Below are positions 17,897 through 26,996 of a DNA stretch of 64,000 bases, in pieces. The notes under the pieces were generated by a model, which saw only the letters and a program-made list of their open reading frames with translations, had not been told where the DNA came from and did not search any database. Source of the stretch: Dokdonella immobilis. GTDB taxonomy: Bacteria > Pseudomonadota > Gammaproteobacteria > Xanthomonadales > Rhodanobacteraceae. The number at the start of each line of letters is the position of its first letter. The first letter of the stretch is position 1. The stretch lies in NCBI RefSeq assembly GCF_900115085.1, contig NZ_FOVF01000015.1, forward strand, positions 1 to 64,000, read 5' to 3'. The position numbers and the translations under genes are program-made.

Positions 17897-18103
17897 GTCT
17901 CGAATCCCCCTGGCGCGACTCTAGCCCCTGCGCTGCGGCTCTGCCAGCACAGGCGGGCGGCTGAAGCCGGCACCACATTCCGCACGATCGTTCCGCGGGC
18001 GGAACAGATTGTTTTCCCGGGACGGTCTTCCAGCGTCGAGTGCGCGCCCCCACCTCGTCGCCATCGCGACGGCCGCTGGAACGTCGATCATGAGGAGTTT
18101 CGG

Positions 18104-18970
18104 ATGAAGACCATACTCGGCGTCCAGGACGCCCCCGCACCGCACTGGGTCGGCGACGGCTTTCCTGTGCGCTCGATGTTTTCCTATCACAACCATGCTG
18201 CGCAGCTCAGTCCGTTCCTGCTGCTCGACCATGCCGGACCGATGCGCTTCGAGCCGGCCAGCCGTCCGCGCGGGGTCGGCCAGCACCCGCATCGCGGTTT
18301 CGAGACGGTGACGATCGTCTACCAGGGCGAAGTCGAGCACAAGGATTCGACCGGCGCCGGCGGCAAGATCGGTCCGGGCGACGTGCAGTGGATGACCGCG
18401 GCCTCGGGCATCCTGCACGAGGAATTCCATTCGCACGATTTCACGCGCAACGGCGGCGTGCTCGAAATGGTCCAGCTCTGGGTCAACCTGCCGGCGGCCG
18501 AGAAGATGTCGCCACCGCGCTACCAGACCCTGCTCGATGCCACGATCCCGGTCGTCGAATTGCCCGGCGCTGCCGGCACGCTGCGCGTGATCGCGGGCGA
18601 GTATGCCGGCCATCGTGGCCCGGCGCAGAGCTTCACGCCGATCGATGTCTGGGACATCCGCCTGGCCGCGGGCAAGGCCGGTACGTTCAGCCTGCCGGCC
18701 GGCCGCACCCTGGCCCTGGTCGTGCTGCACGGCACGGTCATGGTCAACGCCGAGAGGATTGCCCGCGAGGCGCAGATGGTCGTGTTCGGTCGCGACGGCG
18801 AAACCTTCGCCATCGAGGCCAACACCGATGCGACCGTGCTGCTGCTGAGCGGCGAACCGATCGACGAACCGGTGGTTGGCTACGGTCCATTCGTGATGAA
18901 CACGAAGGCGGAAATCGAGCAGGCCGTGGCCGACTTCAACAACGGGCGCTTCGGTCGGATTGCGCGCTGA
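18104..18970 (+). CDS. Pirin family protein
   Basis: A 288-residue bicupin. The N-terminal metal site is visible as GVGQHPHRGFETVTI with later His and Glu in ASGILHEEFHS, the classical pirin signature. Pirins bind iron; some are quercetin 2,3-dioxygenases, others redox regulators, and sequence does not decide which. The start at 18104 follows a GAGGAG box. It stands between the diguanylate cyclase and a channel-like gene with no evident link. Confidence 0.93.
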   Translation: MKTILGVQDAPAPHWVGDGFPVRSMFSYHNHAAQLSPFLLLDHAGPMRFEPASRPRGVGQHPHRGFETVTIVYQGEVEHKDSTGAGGKIGPGDVQWMTAASGILHEEFHSHDFTRNGGVLEMVQLWVNLPAAEKMSPPRYQTLLDATIPVVELPGAAGTLRVIAGEYAGHRGPAQSFTPIDVWDIRLAAGKAGTFSLPAGRTLALVVLHGTVMVNAERIAREAQMVVFGRDGETFAIEANTDATVLLLSGEPIDEPVVGYGPFVMNTKAEIEQAVADFNNGRFGRIAR

Positions 18971-19110
18971 ATCAGCCATTGCAGGCCGCAAGGACGCGGC
19001 CCGGCGCTCGCCGCCGCAATGCAGCGTGTCGCAGCTCCCCGAATCGACCCGTCTGCGTTATCGTCCACCGTGACTTGCCATACGGCAAGGCAGACGGCGG
19101 GGACTCGGTG

Positions 19111-19698
<588 letters not shown>

Positions 19699-19809
19699 CC
19701 GGCCCGGACACGGTTTCCCCGGCGTGAACGATCCGTTTCGTCCAGAGCCTCTGGCGAGGGGCCGATCGGGCCGCATGTAAGAGATATCGATCCGACACTG
19801 GCCAATCCG

Positions 19810-20643
19810 ATGCCCGCGAATATGCTGCCCACCGTCTTCCTGCCGCATGGCGCCGGCCCCTGCTTTTTCATGGACTGGTCGCCGCCCGATAGCTGGAATC
19901 GCATGGCCGACTGGCTGCGCGGCCTGGTGGGACAGGTCGGCGTCGCGCCGAAAGCCATCGTCGTCGTCTCGGCACACTGGGAGGCGTCCGACTTCACGGT
20001 CAACACGCAAGCCGCGCCCGGACTGCTGTTCGATTATTCCGGATTCCCCGAGCACACCTACCGGCTGAGCTGGCCTGCGCCGGGCTCGCCGGCGCTCGCT
20101 CGACGCATTCGCAGCTTGCTCGCTGCATCCGGATTCGAAAGCGCAGCGGATGATCGTCGCGGCCTCGACCATGGTGTGTTCATTCCAATGAAACTGGCGT
20201 TTCCGCACGCCGATATCCCGGTCGTCCAGCTGTCGCTGCGCCGCGGGCTCGACCCGGCCGAACACCTCGCCATGGGTCGCGCCCTGGCCCCGCTGCGCGA
20301 GGAGGGTGTGCTGATCATCGGCAGCGGCATGAGCTATCACAACATGCAGCGCTTCCGTCGCGACAACGCGCAGGTCGATGCCGATTCCGAACGCTTCGAT
20401 GCGTGGCTGGCCGAAACGATCGCCTCGCCGGGTGACGAACGCGAGCAGCGCCTGGTGCACTGGGCGGAGGCACCGGGCGCCCGCGAATCGCATCCACGCG
20501 AGGAACACCTGCTGCCGCTGCACGTGGTCGCCGGCGCCGCCGCTGGAGACTCGGGCCTCAAGGTGTTCGAGGATCGCGTACTCGGCAGCGTGCAGTCGGC
20601 TTATGTATTCGGCGCGTCCGAGGGCGGAGGCGACGCGATCTAG
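19810..20643 (+). CDS. DODA-type extradiol ring-opening dioxygenase (YgiD-like)
   Basis: A 277-residue class III extradiol dioxygenase. Metal and catalytic histidines are in place: His13 (FLPHGAGP), His56 (VVSAHWE), His121 (LDHGVF) and a C-terminal His in HPREEHLLPLHVV. The family includes 4,5-DOPA dioxygenase YgiD and related enzymes acting on catechols; the physiological substrate is unknown. Its stop codon overlaps that of the convergent M20 peptidase by the palindrome CTAG (20640-20643). Confidence 0.92.
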   Translation: MPANMLPTVFLPHGAGPCFFMDWSPPDSWNRMADWLRGLVGQVGVAPKAIVVVSAHWEASDFTVNTQAAPGLLFDYSGFPEHTYRLSWPAPGSPALARRIRSLLAASGFESAADDRRGLDHGVFIPMKLAFPHADIPVVQLSLRRGLDPAEHLAMGRALAPLREEGVLIIGSGMSYHNMQRFRRDNAQVDADSERFDAWLAETIASPGDEREQRLVHWAEAPGARESHPREEHLLPLHVVAGAAAGDSGLKVFEDRVLGSVQSAYVFGASEGGGDAI

Positions 20644-22202
20644 TCACCGGCGGCCGCCGCGGACGGCAGCCGCATCACCGCGGCCAGCGTGGCGATGCCG
20701 TCCCAGAGGTGGCCGACGCGCAGGTTTTCGTTCTCGGCATGCTGGTTGTTGTCGGGATTGGCCAGCGGGATGACCAGGGTCGGCGCGCCAGTGACCTCGG
20801 TGATCAGGTACAGCGGCAGGCTGCCGCCCATTGTCGGCGTCAGCACCAGCGAATCGCCGGCAACCGTGCGCATCGCCGCGGCGACATCGCGCGCGATCGG
20901 CAAGTCCATCGGTGTGCGCGAGGCCGGATAGCCGCCGCTTTCCAGGGTGACCGTCGCGATCTTCGCGTGGCTCGTGCGTTCGCCGTCGGTCGGCGCGCGA
21001 TCGAGGACCAGATAGCCTTGCTTCTCGATGTGCGCACGCAGGTGCCCGAACTGGCCTTCGACCGTATTGCCCTTGACCAGGCGCAGGTCGAGCGTCGCTC
21101 GCGCCTCGGTCGGAATGACGTTGCGCGCCTGCGCGCCGACGTCGGCGACGCGGATGCCGTTGATGTTGAGCGAAGGCTGGTTGATCGCCTCGGCCAGCGA
21201 GGTGCCGGGCATTTCGGCCGTGACCTGGCCGAGGTCGCGGAGCAGGCCGGCGTCATCCTCGGGCGCGGCCGCAATCGCGGCCTTCTCGGCGGCGCCAAGC
21301 GGAACAACGTCGTCGTACCAGCCAGCAACCGCGACGCGTCCTTCGTCGGTCTTCATTGACGCCAGCAGGCGCGCGAGCTTGAGCGCCGGATTGACGATGA
21401 AGTTGCCGTAGTGGCCGCTGTGCAGCGGGCGCTTCGGTCCGTACACGGTCAGTTCGACGTTGGCATCGCCGCGCACGCCGAAGACGAGCTGGCGGCGGCC
21501 GCTCAGGTGCACAGGCCCGTCGCAGATCAGCCAGGCATCGGCGCGCAGACTGGCGCGATTCAGGCGCATCAATTCACCGATGTGCGGCGATCCCTGCTCC
21601 TCCTCGCCGTCGAAGAAGAAGCGCAGATTCGCTGTCGGCAGCAGGCCGTTGGCCTTCAGCGCATCGGTCGCGGCGAGGATCGCGAACACGCCGGCCTTGT
21701 CGTCCGAAGCTGAGCGCGCATACAGACGCCAGTCCGGATCGATCGGCTTCGAGGCATCGCGCTCGACGATTTCAGGCGCGACATCGAGGCGACCGCGACG
21801 CCAGACCGGTTTCCATGGATCGCTGGACCACTCGGCAGGATCGACCGCCTGGCCGTCATAGTGGGCATAGATGACCAGGGTCCGCGTCGCGCCGGGCACC
21901 GACCATTCGCCATACACCGCTGGCGGCGCGCTGCGATCGGCGTTTTCGAGCAGGCGCGGATGGAGCCCACGCTTGTCCATCATCCTGACCAGGACCTCCG
22001 CATTGCGCCGGATCGCAGCCTTGTCGGTGGCCACATCGGGCATGCCGAGGAAGGCCTCGAACTCGTCGAGCAGCGAATGCTGGTGCGCCGCGGTCCAGGC
22101 CGCGATCACCGCCGGCTCGCCGGTTTGCGCATGCACCGGAAACGCGCTCATCGAGGCGATCGTCGATACCCATGCGCCGAGCAGCCAGGTCATTCGCGAC
22201 AT
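20640..22202 (-). CDS. Exported M20-family zinc peptidase
   Basis: A 520-residue metallopeptidase with an N-terminal signal peptide (cleavage after about residue 25, FPVHAQT). Zinc-site motifs are visible: YAHYDGQAVD (His114, Asp116), SASDDKAG and FDGEEEQGSPH. A dimerization/lid domain occupies the middle. M20 members remove amino acids from dipeptides or act as carboxypeptidases; export suggests periplasmic peptide scavenging. It is convergent with the dioxygenase, with overlapping stops. Confidence 0.92.
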   Translation of the reverse strand: MSRMTWLLGAWVSTIASMSAFPVHAQTGEPAVIAAWTAAHQHSLLDEFEAFLGMPDVATDKAAIRRNAEVLVRMMDKRGLHPRLLENADRSAPPAVYGEWSVPGATRTLVIYAHYDGQAVDPAEWSSDPWKPVWRRGRLDVAPEIVERDASKPIDPDWRLYARSASDDKAGVFAILAATDALKANGLLPTANLRFFFDGEEEQGSPHIGELMRLNRASLRADAWLICDGPVHLSGRRQLVFGVRGDANVELTVYGPKRPLHSGHYGNFIVNPALKLARLLASMKTDEGRVAVAGWYDDVVPLGAAEKAAIAAAPEDDAGLLRDLGQVTAEMPGTSLAEAINQPSLNINGIRVADVGAQARNVIPTEARATLDLRLVKGNTVEGQFGHLRAHIEKQGYLVLDRAPTDGERTSHAKIATVTLESGGYPASRTPMDLPIARDVAAAMRTVAGDSLVLTPTMGGSLPLYLITEVTGAPTLVIPLANPDNNQHAENENLRVGHLWDGIATLAAVMRLPSAAAAGD

Positions 22203-22599
22203 CGTGCAGTCCTCTCGGAAGGGAACTGCACTTTACCCCCGAACGCACCCGGCTTGTGCCGACAGCGGCGTTCGCTAACCCGATGGCACAAACGGACATC
22301 CGATCGTTCCGAACAAAGCACGAGTTTTCATTGCAATGATCTGCAACGAGTCCGGGAGGCAAGGGAGGTGCAACCCTCTCCCGGCGAGCCCGTGGCACTG
22401 AATCGCGCGCAACGCAACGACCGTGCGCAAGGCCCTGCCGTGGTCGACCTGCGCATCGCGCTCGGCGAGACCGTGCTGCCGGCGCATGACCTGCTCGAGC
22501 GCCCGCCGTACACCAGGACTTTCCGGTCTCCCGACACGTGCTGACGAGGCAAGTCTGCCCGCTCATAATAGCGGCTGCCCGCAGGATCGCAGTCCGGCC
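22203..22599. other. 397-bp divergent intergenic region with TCATTGCAATGA palindrome
   Basis: No convincing gene is seen; a short plus frame ending at 22544 has no start or family resemblance that would support it. The region lies between the divergent M20 peptidase and AraC regulator. A perfect 12-bp palindrome TCATTGCAATGA (22328-22339) in an AT-richer patch is a candidate regulator site. Confidence 0.5.
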
Positions 22600-23760
22600 A
22601 TGCGCCTTTCACTGATCACGGCAAGTCTGATACTGGCCATCTTCACCTTCGTGGTGGTCGCCGGCTTCAGCCTGTTCAGCGCCGGGCCGCGCAAGTCCAG
22701 TGCGCGACTGCTGGCCGGGTTCCTGCTCGCCGTGGCCGCATCGCTGGGCAACTTCCTCTATGTCACGAGTGGCTGGGCCGCGCAGGAACCGCGCTATGCC
22801 TTTCTCGGCAACACGCTCGGCCTGGCCGCTGCTCCGCTGCTCTACCTGTATGCCTGCTCGCTGGCCGTCGACGGATTCCGGCTGCGTCTGGCGTCGGCAC
22901 TGCATTTCGCCCCGGTGCTCGGTGTGCTCGGTGTCGTCCTGGCTTCCTATACCGGGCAGTCGACGCCGGTTCAGCGGGCCATCCTGCACGATGCAAGCTA
23001 TTCGAGCGCGCTGAACTCGCCGCTGTTGCAAGCCGCGATCTTTTTCTACGTATTCGTCTATCTGTTGCTGAGCGTGCGGGTCCTGCTCCGGCACCGGGCG
23101 CTGTACAAGCAGCAGCAGGCGACCACGGGTCTGGCCGAATTGACCTGGCTGCGCGTTTCGCTGGCGGGGACACTGCTGCTCGCCGTGGTCGAAGTGCTGC
23201 ATCAACTCCTGGTCGGCCGCTGGCCGCTGGCCTGGCTGGACACCGGATTCGTCCTCGTCCAGGCGACCGCCTCATTCCTGTTCGGGTTCTACTTCCTGGT
23301 CCAGGCGCTGCGCCAGTCTGCGCAGGCGCCTGCGCCGGTCAACCTGCTGAACGCCAGCGAAGACAAGTACGGACCGCATCGCCTGTCCCACGCCGAACTG
23401 CTCGACAACGCAACCCGCATCGAAGCGTTCCTCGCGCACAGTGGCGCCCACCTGCAAGGCACGATCTCGATCGCCGACCTCGCGGACCGCTTGCCGATCA
23501 CGGCCCGCGACATTTCGCAGACACTGAACCGGCACTTCGGCTTGTCGTTTTTCGACTTCATCAACCAGCACCGCTGCGAGCATGCCCGGCGCCTGCTGGC
23601 CGAACAGCCGGCGATGACGGTCACCGAGGTCCAGACGCGCAGTGGGTTCTCGTCGAAATCGTCGTTCTATACGGCGTTCCGGAAATGCGCCGGGATGACT
23701 CCGCTCGCCTACCGACAGAGCCTCGCGGCATCGACACAGCGGACCGGTCCGGTTTCCTGA
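22600..23760 (+). CDS. Membrane-bound AraC-family transcriptional regulator
   Basis: A 386-residue protein. The first 235 residues contain seven hydrophobic segments (for example LITASLILAIFTFVVVAGF and LQAAIFFYVFVYLLLSV), and the last 110 residues form an AraC-type double helix-turn-helix (ISIADLADRLPITARDISQ... and VTEVQTRSGFSSKSSFYTAF). This layout is an integral-membrane sensor fused to an AraC DNA-binding domain. It may sense a lipid or envelope signal. It could control the divergent M20 peptidase or the CPBP gene that follows 167 bp later; no direct evidence. Confidence 0.92.
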   Translation: MRLSLITASLILAIFTFVVVAGFSLFSAGPRKSSARLLAGFLLAVAASLGNFLYVTSGWAAQEPRYAFLGNTLGLAAAPLLYLYACSLAVDGFRLRLASALHFAPVLGVLGVVLASYTGQSTPVQRAILHDASYSSALNSPLLQAAIFFYVFVYLLLSVRVLLRHRALYKQQQATTGLAELTWLRVSLAGTLLLAVVEVLHQLLVGRWPLAWLDTGFVLVQATASFLFGFYFLVQALRQSAQAPAPVNLLNASEDKYGPHRLSHAELLDNATRIEAFLAHSGAHLQGTISIADLADRLPITARDISQTLNRHFGLSFFDFINQHRCEHARRLLAEQPAMTVTEVQTRSGFSSKSSFYTAFRKCAGMTPLAYRQSLAASTQRTGPVS

Positions 23761-23927
23761 AGGTACCGTCGGGCGTGCCGCGACGCCGCCCGATCAGGCC
23801 GTAGAGGTGTTGTCGATCAACAACTTGGCGGATGCGTGCGCAGGTCTGCAGTTCGATTACGCGTCGCCGGACGACTGCCGACCGGGCCAGCGGCACCCTG
23901 CCATCTCCGCAACGGGAGATGACAACC

Positions 23928-24833
23928 ATGTACGCGATCAAAGACGGCATCGTCCGCATCGATTCCACCCAAGGCAGGCAGCGCATCGGCCTCGGCGGAT
24001 TCCTCGTCCTGACCTTCGCCCTGTCCTGGCTCGGCGCCGCACCGATGGTACTGGCCAGCTGGCTTGACGCCGATTCGCCAGTTGCATGGCAGACCCTGCT
24101 GCATGCGCTGACGCCGCTGCAGCCACTGATGTTCTTCGGCGCGTTGATCTCGACGCTGCTCGCGACCGGACTCAATCACGGCCGCCGGGGCCTGCGCGAA
24201 CTGCTTGGCGGCCTGGTCCGCTGGCGCGTCGGCATGGGCTGGTACCTCGGCGTGCTCGCGCTGCCGGGCCTGATCTGCATCGCTGCCGCCTATGGCGGCC
24301 CCGTGGTCGACGGCAGCCTGCCTGCGTTCTCGCTGCAGGGATCGGCCTTGCTCGCGGTGGCCCAGATCTTCGGCGTCTATCTGCTGCTCAATTCCGAGGA
24401 GCTGGCCTGGCGCGGCTACGCCCTTCCGCAACTGCAGGCCCGCCTGCGGCCGCTGCAGGCCAACCTGTCGCTGGCGCTGATCTGGGGCGCCTTCCACAGC
24501 CCGTATTTCATGATGAAAGGCGGCCATCCCGGCGGCTATGGGGTACTGACCTTCGCCCTGATGATCCTGGCCATCGGCCTGGTCATGGGCATGGCTTTCA
24601 ATGCCACCCGCGGCAGCATCCTGGTCTGCCATCTGCTGCATCAGTCGCTCAACGCCTGGGGTGAAGGCCTGCGCCTTTTCCCGACCATGAACCACGGCTC
24701 GCCGTGGCCGTTCCGGCTCATGGTCGGCGGCATCGCCTGCGCCGGCATCGCTGCGGCGATCTGGCTCTGGCGCCGCCACGGTGGACGCCCCGTTGCGGCC
24801 GACGGGCTTGCCGGCGCCCCCGCATCGACCTGA
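23928..24833 (+). CDS. CPBP-family intramembrane metalloprotease
   Basis: A 301-residue membrane protein with about eight helices. The three CPBP (Abi/Rce1-like) motifs are present: NSEELAWRG with Glu157-Glu158 and Arg162, WGAFH with His190, and HLLHQSLN with His238. Homologues are Rce1-type intramembrane proteases. In bacteria they can give bacteriocin immunity or process membrane proteins; the target is unknown here. The ATG at 23928 has GGGAG 9 bases before it; an ATG at 23919 is nearer to that site and less likely. Confidence 0.9.
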   Translation: MYAIKDGIVRIDSTQGRQRIGLGGFLVLTFALSWLGAAPMVLASWLDADSPVAWQTLLHALTPLQPLMFFGALISTLLATGLNHGRRGLRELLGGLVRWRVGMGWYLGVLALPGLICIAAAYGGPVVDGSLPAFSLQGSALLAVAQIFGVYLLLNSEELAWRGYALPQLQARLRPLQANLSLALIWGAFHSPYFMMKGGHPGGYGVLTFALMILAIGLVMGMAFNATRGSILVCHLLHQSLNAWGEGLRLFPTMNHGSPWPFRLMVGGIACAGIAAAIWLWRRHGGRPVAADGLAGAPAST

Positions 24834-24927
24834 GTCGTTTCCGGCACCGCAAAGCGCTGCGCCGCGGGCCTGCCCAGGCGCTCGCGCAAGCCCGCAACGG
24901 ACCGGGGCGACCTGCTAGAGTTCGTCC

Positions 24928-26148
24928 ATGTCCGTTGCCGAAAACCCCGCCCTGACCCTGCTGCGCAATGCCGCGGTGTTTGCGCCGCAGCCGCTGGGGC
25001 GCCGTCACGTGCTGGTCGGCGGCGGCCGAATTCTGGCCCTGTTCGCGGCCGACGAGGCCATGCCCGGCGGTCTCGCGCTCGAGGTCGTCGAGCTCGACGG
25101 CGCGCGTCTGCTGCCGGGTTTCATCGACGGGCATGTGCACGTGACCGGCGGCGGCGGCGAAGGCGGTTTCGCCACGCGCATTTCTCCGTTGCCACTGAGT
25201 CGCTACACCCGGAGCGGCGTGACCTCGGTGATCGGCCTGCTCGGCACCGACGACTGCGCGCGCAGCACGCGCGAGCTGGTCGCCTCGCTGTACGCCCTGC
25301 GCGAACAGGGCCTCGGCGCCTGGGGCTACTGCGGTGGCTATCATCTGCCGCCCACGACGTTGACCGGCAGCGTGCGTGGCGACATCGCCTTCGTCGATCC
25401 GCTGATCGGCGTCGGCGAACTGGCGATCAGCGACCACCGCAGCAGCCAGCCGACCCTCGACGAACTGCTGCGCATCGCCGCCGAGGCGCATGTCGGTGGC
25501 CTCATGAGCGGCAAGGCCGGCATCGTCCACCTGCATCTCGGCGACGGCGCGCGCGGCCTCGACCTGGTGCGCCGCGCGCTGTCGGAGAGCGAACTGCCGG
25601 CGCGCGTATTCAATCCGACCCATGTCAATCGGCGCCGCGCCCTGTTCGAGGAGGCGCTGTTGCTCGCCCGCCATGGTTGCCATATCGACATCACGGCCTT
25701 TCCGGTCGAGGACGGCGAGGATGCCTGGAGCGCCGCCGACGCCCTGCAGCGCTATCTCGATGCCGGTGCGCCGGCCGAGCGCGTGACAGTCAGTTCGGAT
25801 GCCGGCGGTTGCCTGCCGTGTTTCGATGCCGAGGGCCAGCTCAGTCACATGGAGGTCGGCGCGCCTGGCGCGCTGGCCGCCACCTTGCAGGAGCTGCTCG
25901 AAGGCGGCCTGCCACTCGAGCGCGTGCTGCCCGCCTTCACGAGCAATGTGGCCAGCCTGCTGCGGCTGGCGCGCAAGGGACGCATCGAGGCCGGCGCCGA
26001 TGCCGATCTCGTCGTGCTCGATGAGCGGTCCGGTATTCGCGACGTCATGCTCGGCGGACTCTGGCACCGCCGCAGCGATCAGACCGTGCGACGCGGACCT
26101 TTCGAACCGCTACCATCCGCAACCCAATCCCCAGATGGTTTGCGCTAG
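24928..26148 (+). CDS. iadA: Isoaspartyl dipeptidase (beta-aspartyl-peptidase)
   Basis: A 406-residue amidohydrolase. Metal-binding GHVHV, a carboxylated-lysine candidate in GLMSGKAGIVHLHLGDG, PTHVNRR and the catalytic Asp in VSSDAGG all match IadA. It cleaves beta-aspartyl dipeptides, including beta-Asp-Arg released from cyanophycin by cyanophycinase. That fits the context: the stop codon TAG is directly followed by the ATG of cphB, and cphA lies next. The CPBP gene upstream is 94 bp away, so the operon may begin here. Confidence 0.93.
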   Translation: MSVAENPALTLLRNAAVFAPQPLGRRHVLVGGGRILALFAADEAMPGGLALEVVELDGARLLPGFIDGHVHVTGGGGEGGFATRISPLPLSRYTRSGVTSVIGLLGTDDCARSTRELVASLYALREQGLGAWGYCGGYHLPPTTLTGSVRGDIAFVDPLIGVGELAISDHRSSQPTLDELLRIAAEAHVGGLMSGKAGIVHLHLGDGARGLDLVRRALSESELPARVFNPTHVNRRRALFEEALLLARHGCHIDITAFPVEDGEDAWSAADALQRYLDAGAPAERVTVSSDAGGCLPCFDAEGQLSHMEVGAPGALAATLQELLEGGLPLERVLPAFTSNVASLLRLARKGRIEAGADADLVVLDERSGIRDVMLGGLWHRRSDQTVRRGPFEPLPSATQSPDGLR

Positions 26149-26991
26149 ATGTGTCCCAGCAAGGTTTCCGACGGTGACGAACGCGGCTGGATCATCCCGA
26201 TCGGCGGTGCCGAGGAAAAGCAGAACGACCGCCGCATCCTGAGCCGATTCGTCGAGCTTTGCGGCGGCGAGGATGCCGACATCGTCGTCTTTCCGACCGC
26301 AAGCCGCCTGCTCGATACCGGCGCGCGCTACGAGGAGATCTTCCGCGATCTCGGCGCGGCCGCAGTGGAATCGATCGATTTCGACACGCGACGCGATTGC
26401 GAGGAAAAGGGCCGCCTCGAACGCATCGGGCGTGCGACCGGCCTGTTCTTCACCGGCGGCAACCAGCTGCGCATCACCACCCTGATCGGCGGCACCCCGG
26501 TGGCCAAGCTGATCCGCCAGCGCAACGCGCAGGGCGTGCATGTGGCCGGCACCAGCGCCGGTGCGGCCATCCTCAGCGAGCACATGATCGCGTTCGGCGA
26601 GGAAGGCGGGTCGCCCCGCGCCGGCAGCGTGCGCCTGGCGCCCGGGCTCGGCCTGACCAACCGCTTCATCATCGACCAGCACTTCCGCCAGCGCGATCGC
26701 CTCGGCCGCCTGGCCACGGCGCTGGCCTTCAATCCATTCGCGATCGGCATCGGCCTCGACGAGGACACCGCCGCCTTCATCGGCCCGGACAACACGCTTG
26801 AGGTCGAGGGCAGTGGTTCGGTCACCGTGATCGATGCCGCCGACCTGCAGTTCTCGTCGATGGATCGCGCCGACGAGGGCGACGCGGTCTGTCTGCTCGG
26901 TCTCGGCGTCCACATGCTCGTCCACGGCGCGACCTTCAACCTGCACACGCGGCGTGCCGGGGCCGGAACGCTGATCTCTCCCAAGGAGTAA
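26149..26991 (+). CDS. cphB: Cyanophycinase
   Basis: A 280-residue S51-family serine peptidase. The nucleophile is in AGTSAGAAILSEHM (about Ser135), following the FTGGNQLRIT motif typical of cyanophycinases. It is cytoplasmic: no signal peptide, unlike the exported CphE or CphI forms. It hydrolyses multi-L-arginyl-poly-L-aspartate to beta-Asp-Arg dipeptides. Its start abuts the iadA stop (no spacer) and cphA starts 6 bases after its stop, preceded by AAGGAG. Usual length is about 270-280, so it is complete. Confidence 0.95.
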   Translation: MCPSKVSDGDERGWIIPIGGAEEKQNDRRILSRFVELCGGEDADIVVFPTASRLLDTGARYEEIFRDLGAAAVESIDFDTRRDCEEKGRLERIGRATGLFFTGGNQLRITTLIGGTPVAKLIRQRNAQGVHVAGTSAGAAILSEHMIAFGEEGGSPRAGSVRLAPGLGLTNRFIIDQHFRQRDRLGRLATALAFNPFAIGIGLDEDTAAFIGPDNTLEVEGSGSVTVIDAADLQFSSMDRADEGDAVCLLGLGVHMLVHGATFNLHTRRAGAGTLISPKE

Positions 26992-26996
26992 TTCGA

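Noticed and set aside
22366-22544. Short plus frame between M20 peptidase and AraC regulator
   Set aside because: No convincing start, no family resemblance, and opposite frames are equally open.
23928-24833. CPBP (Abi) protein as a phage-defence system
   Set aside because: The family name Abi is historical. There are no defence genes nearby, and the protein is a housekeeping-like membrane protease with no partner.
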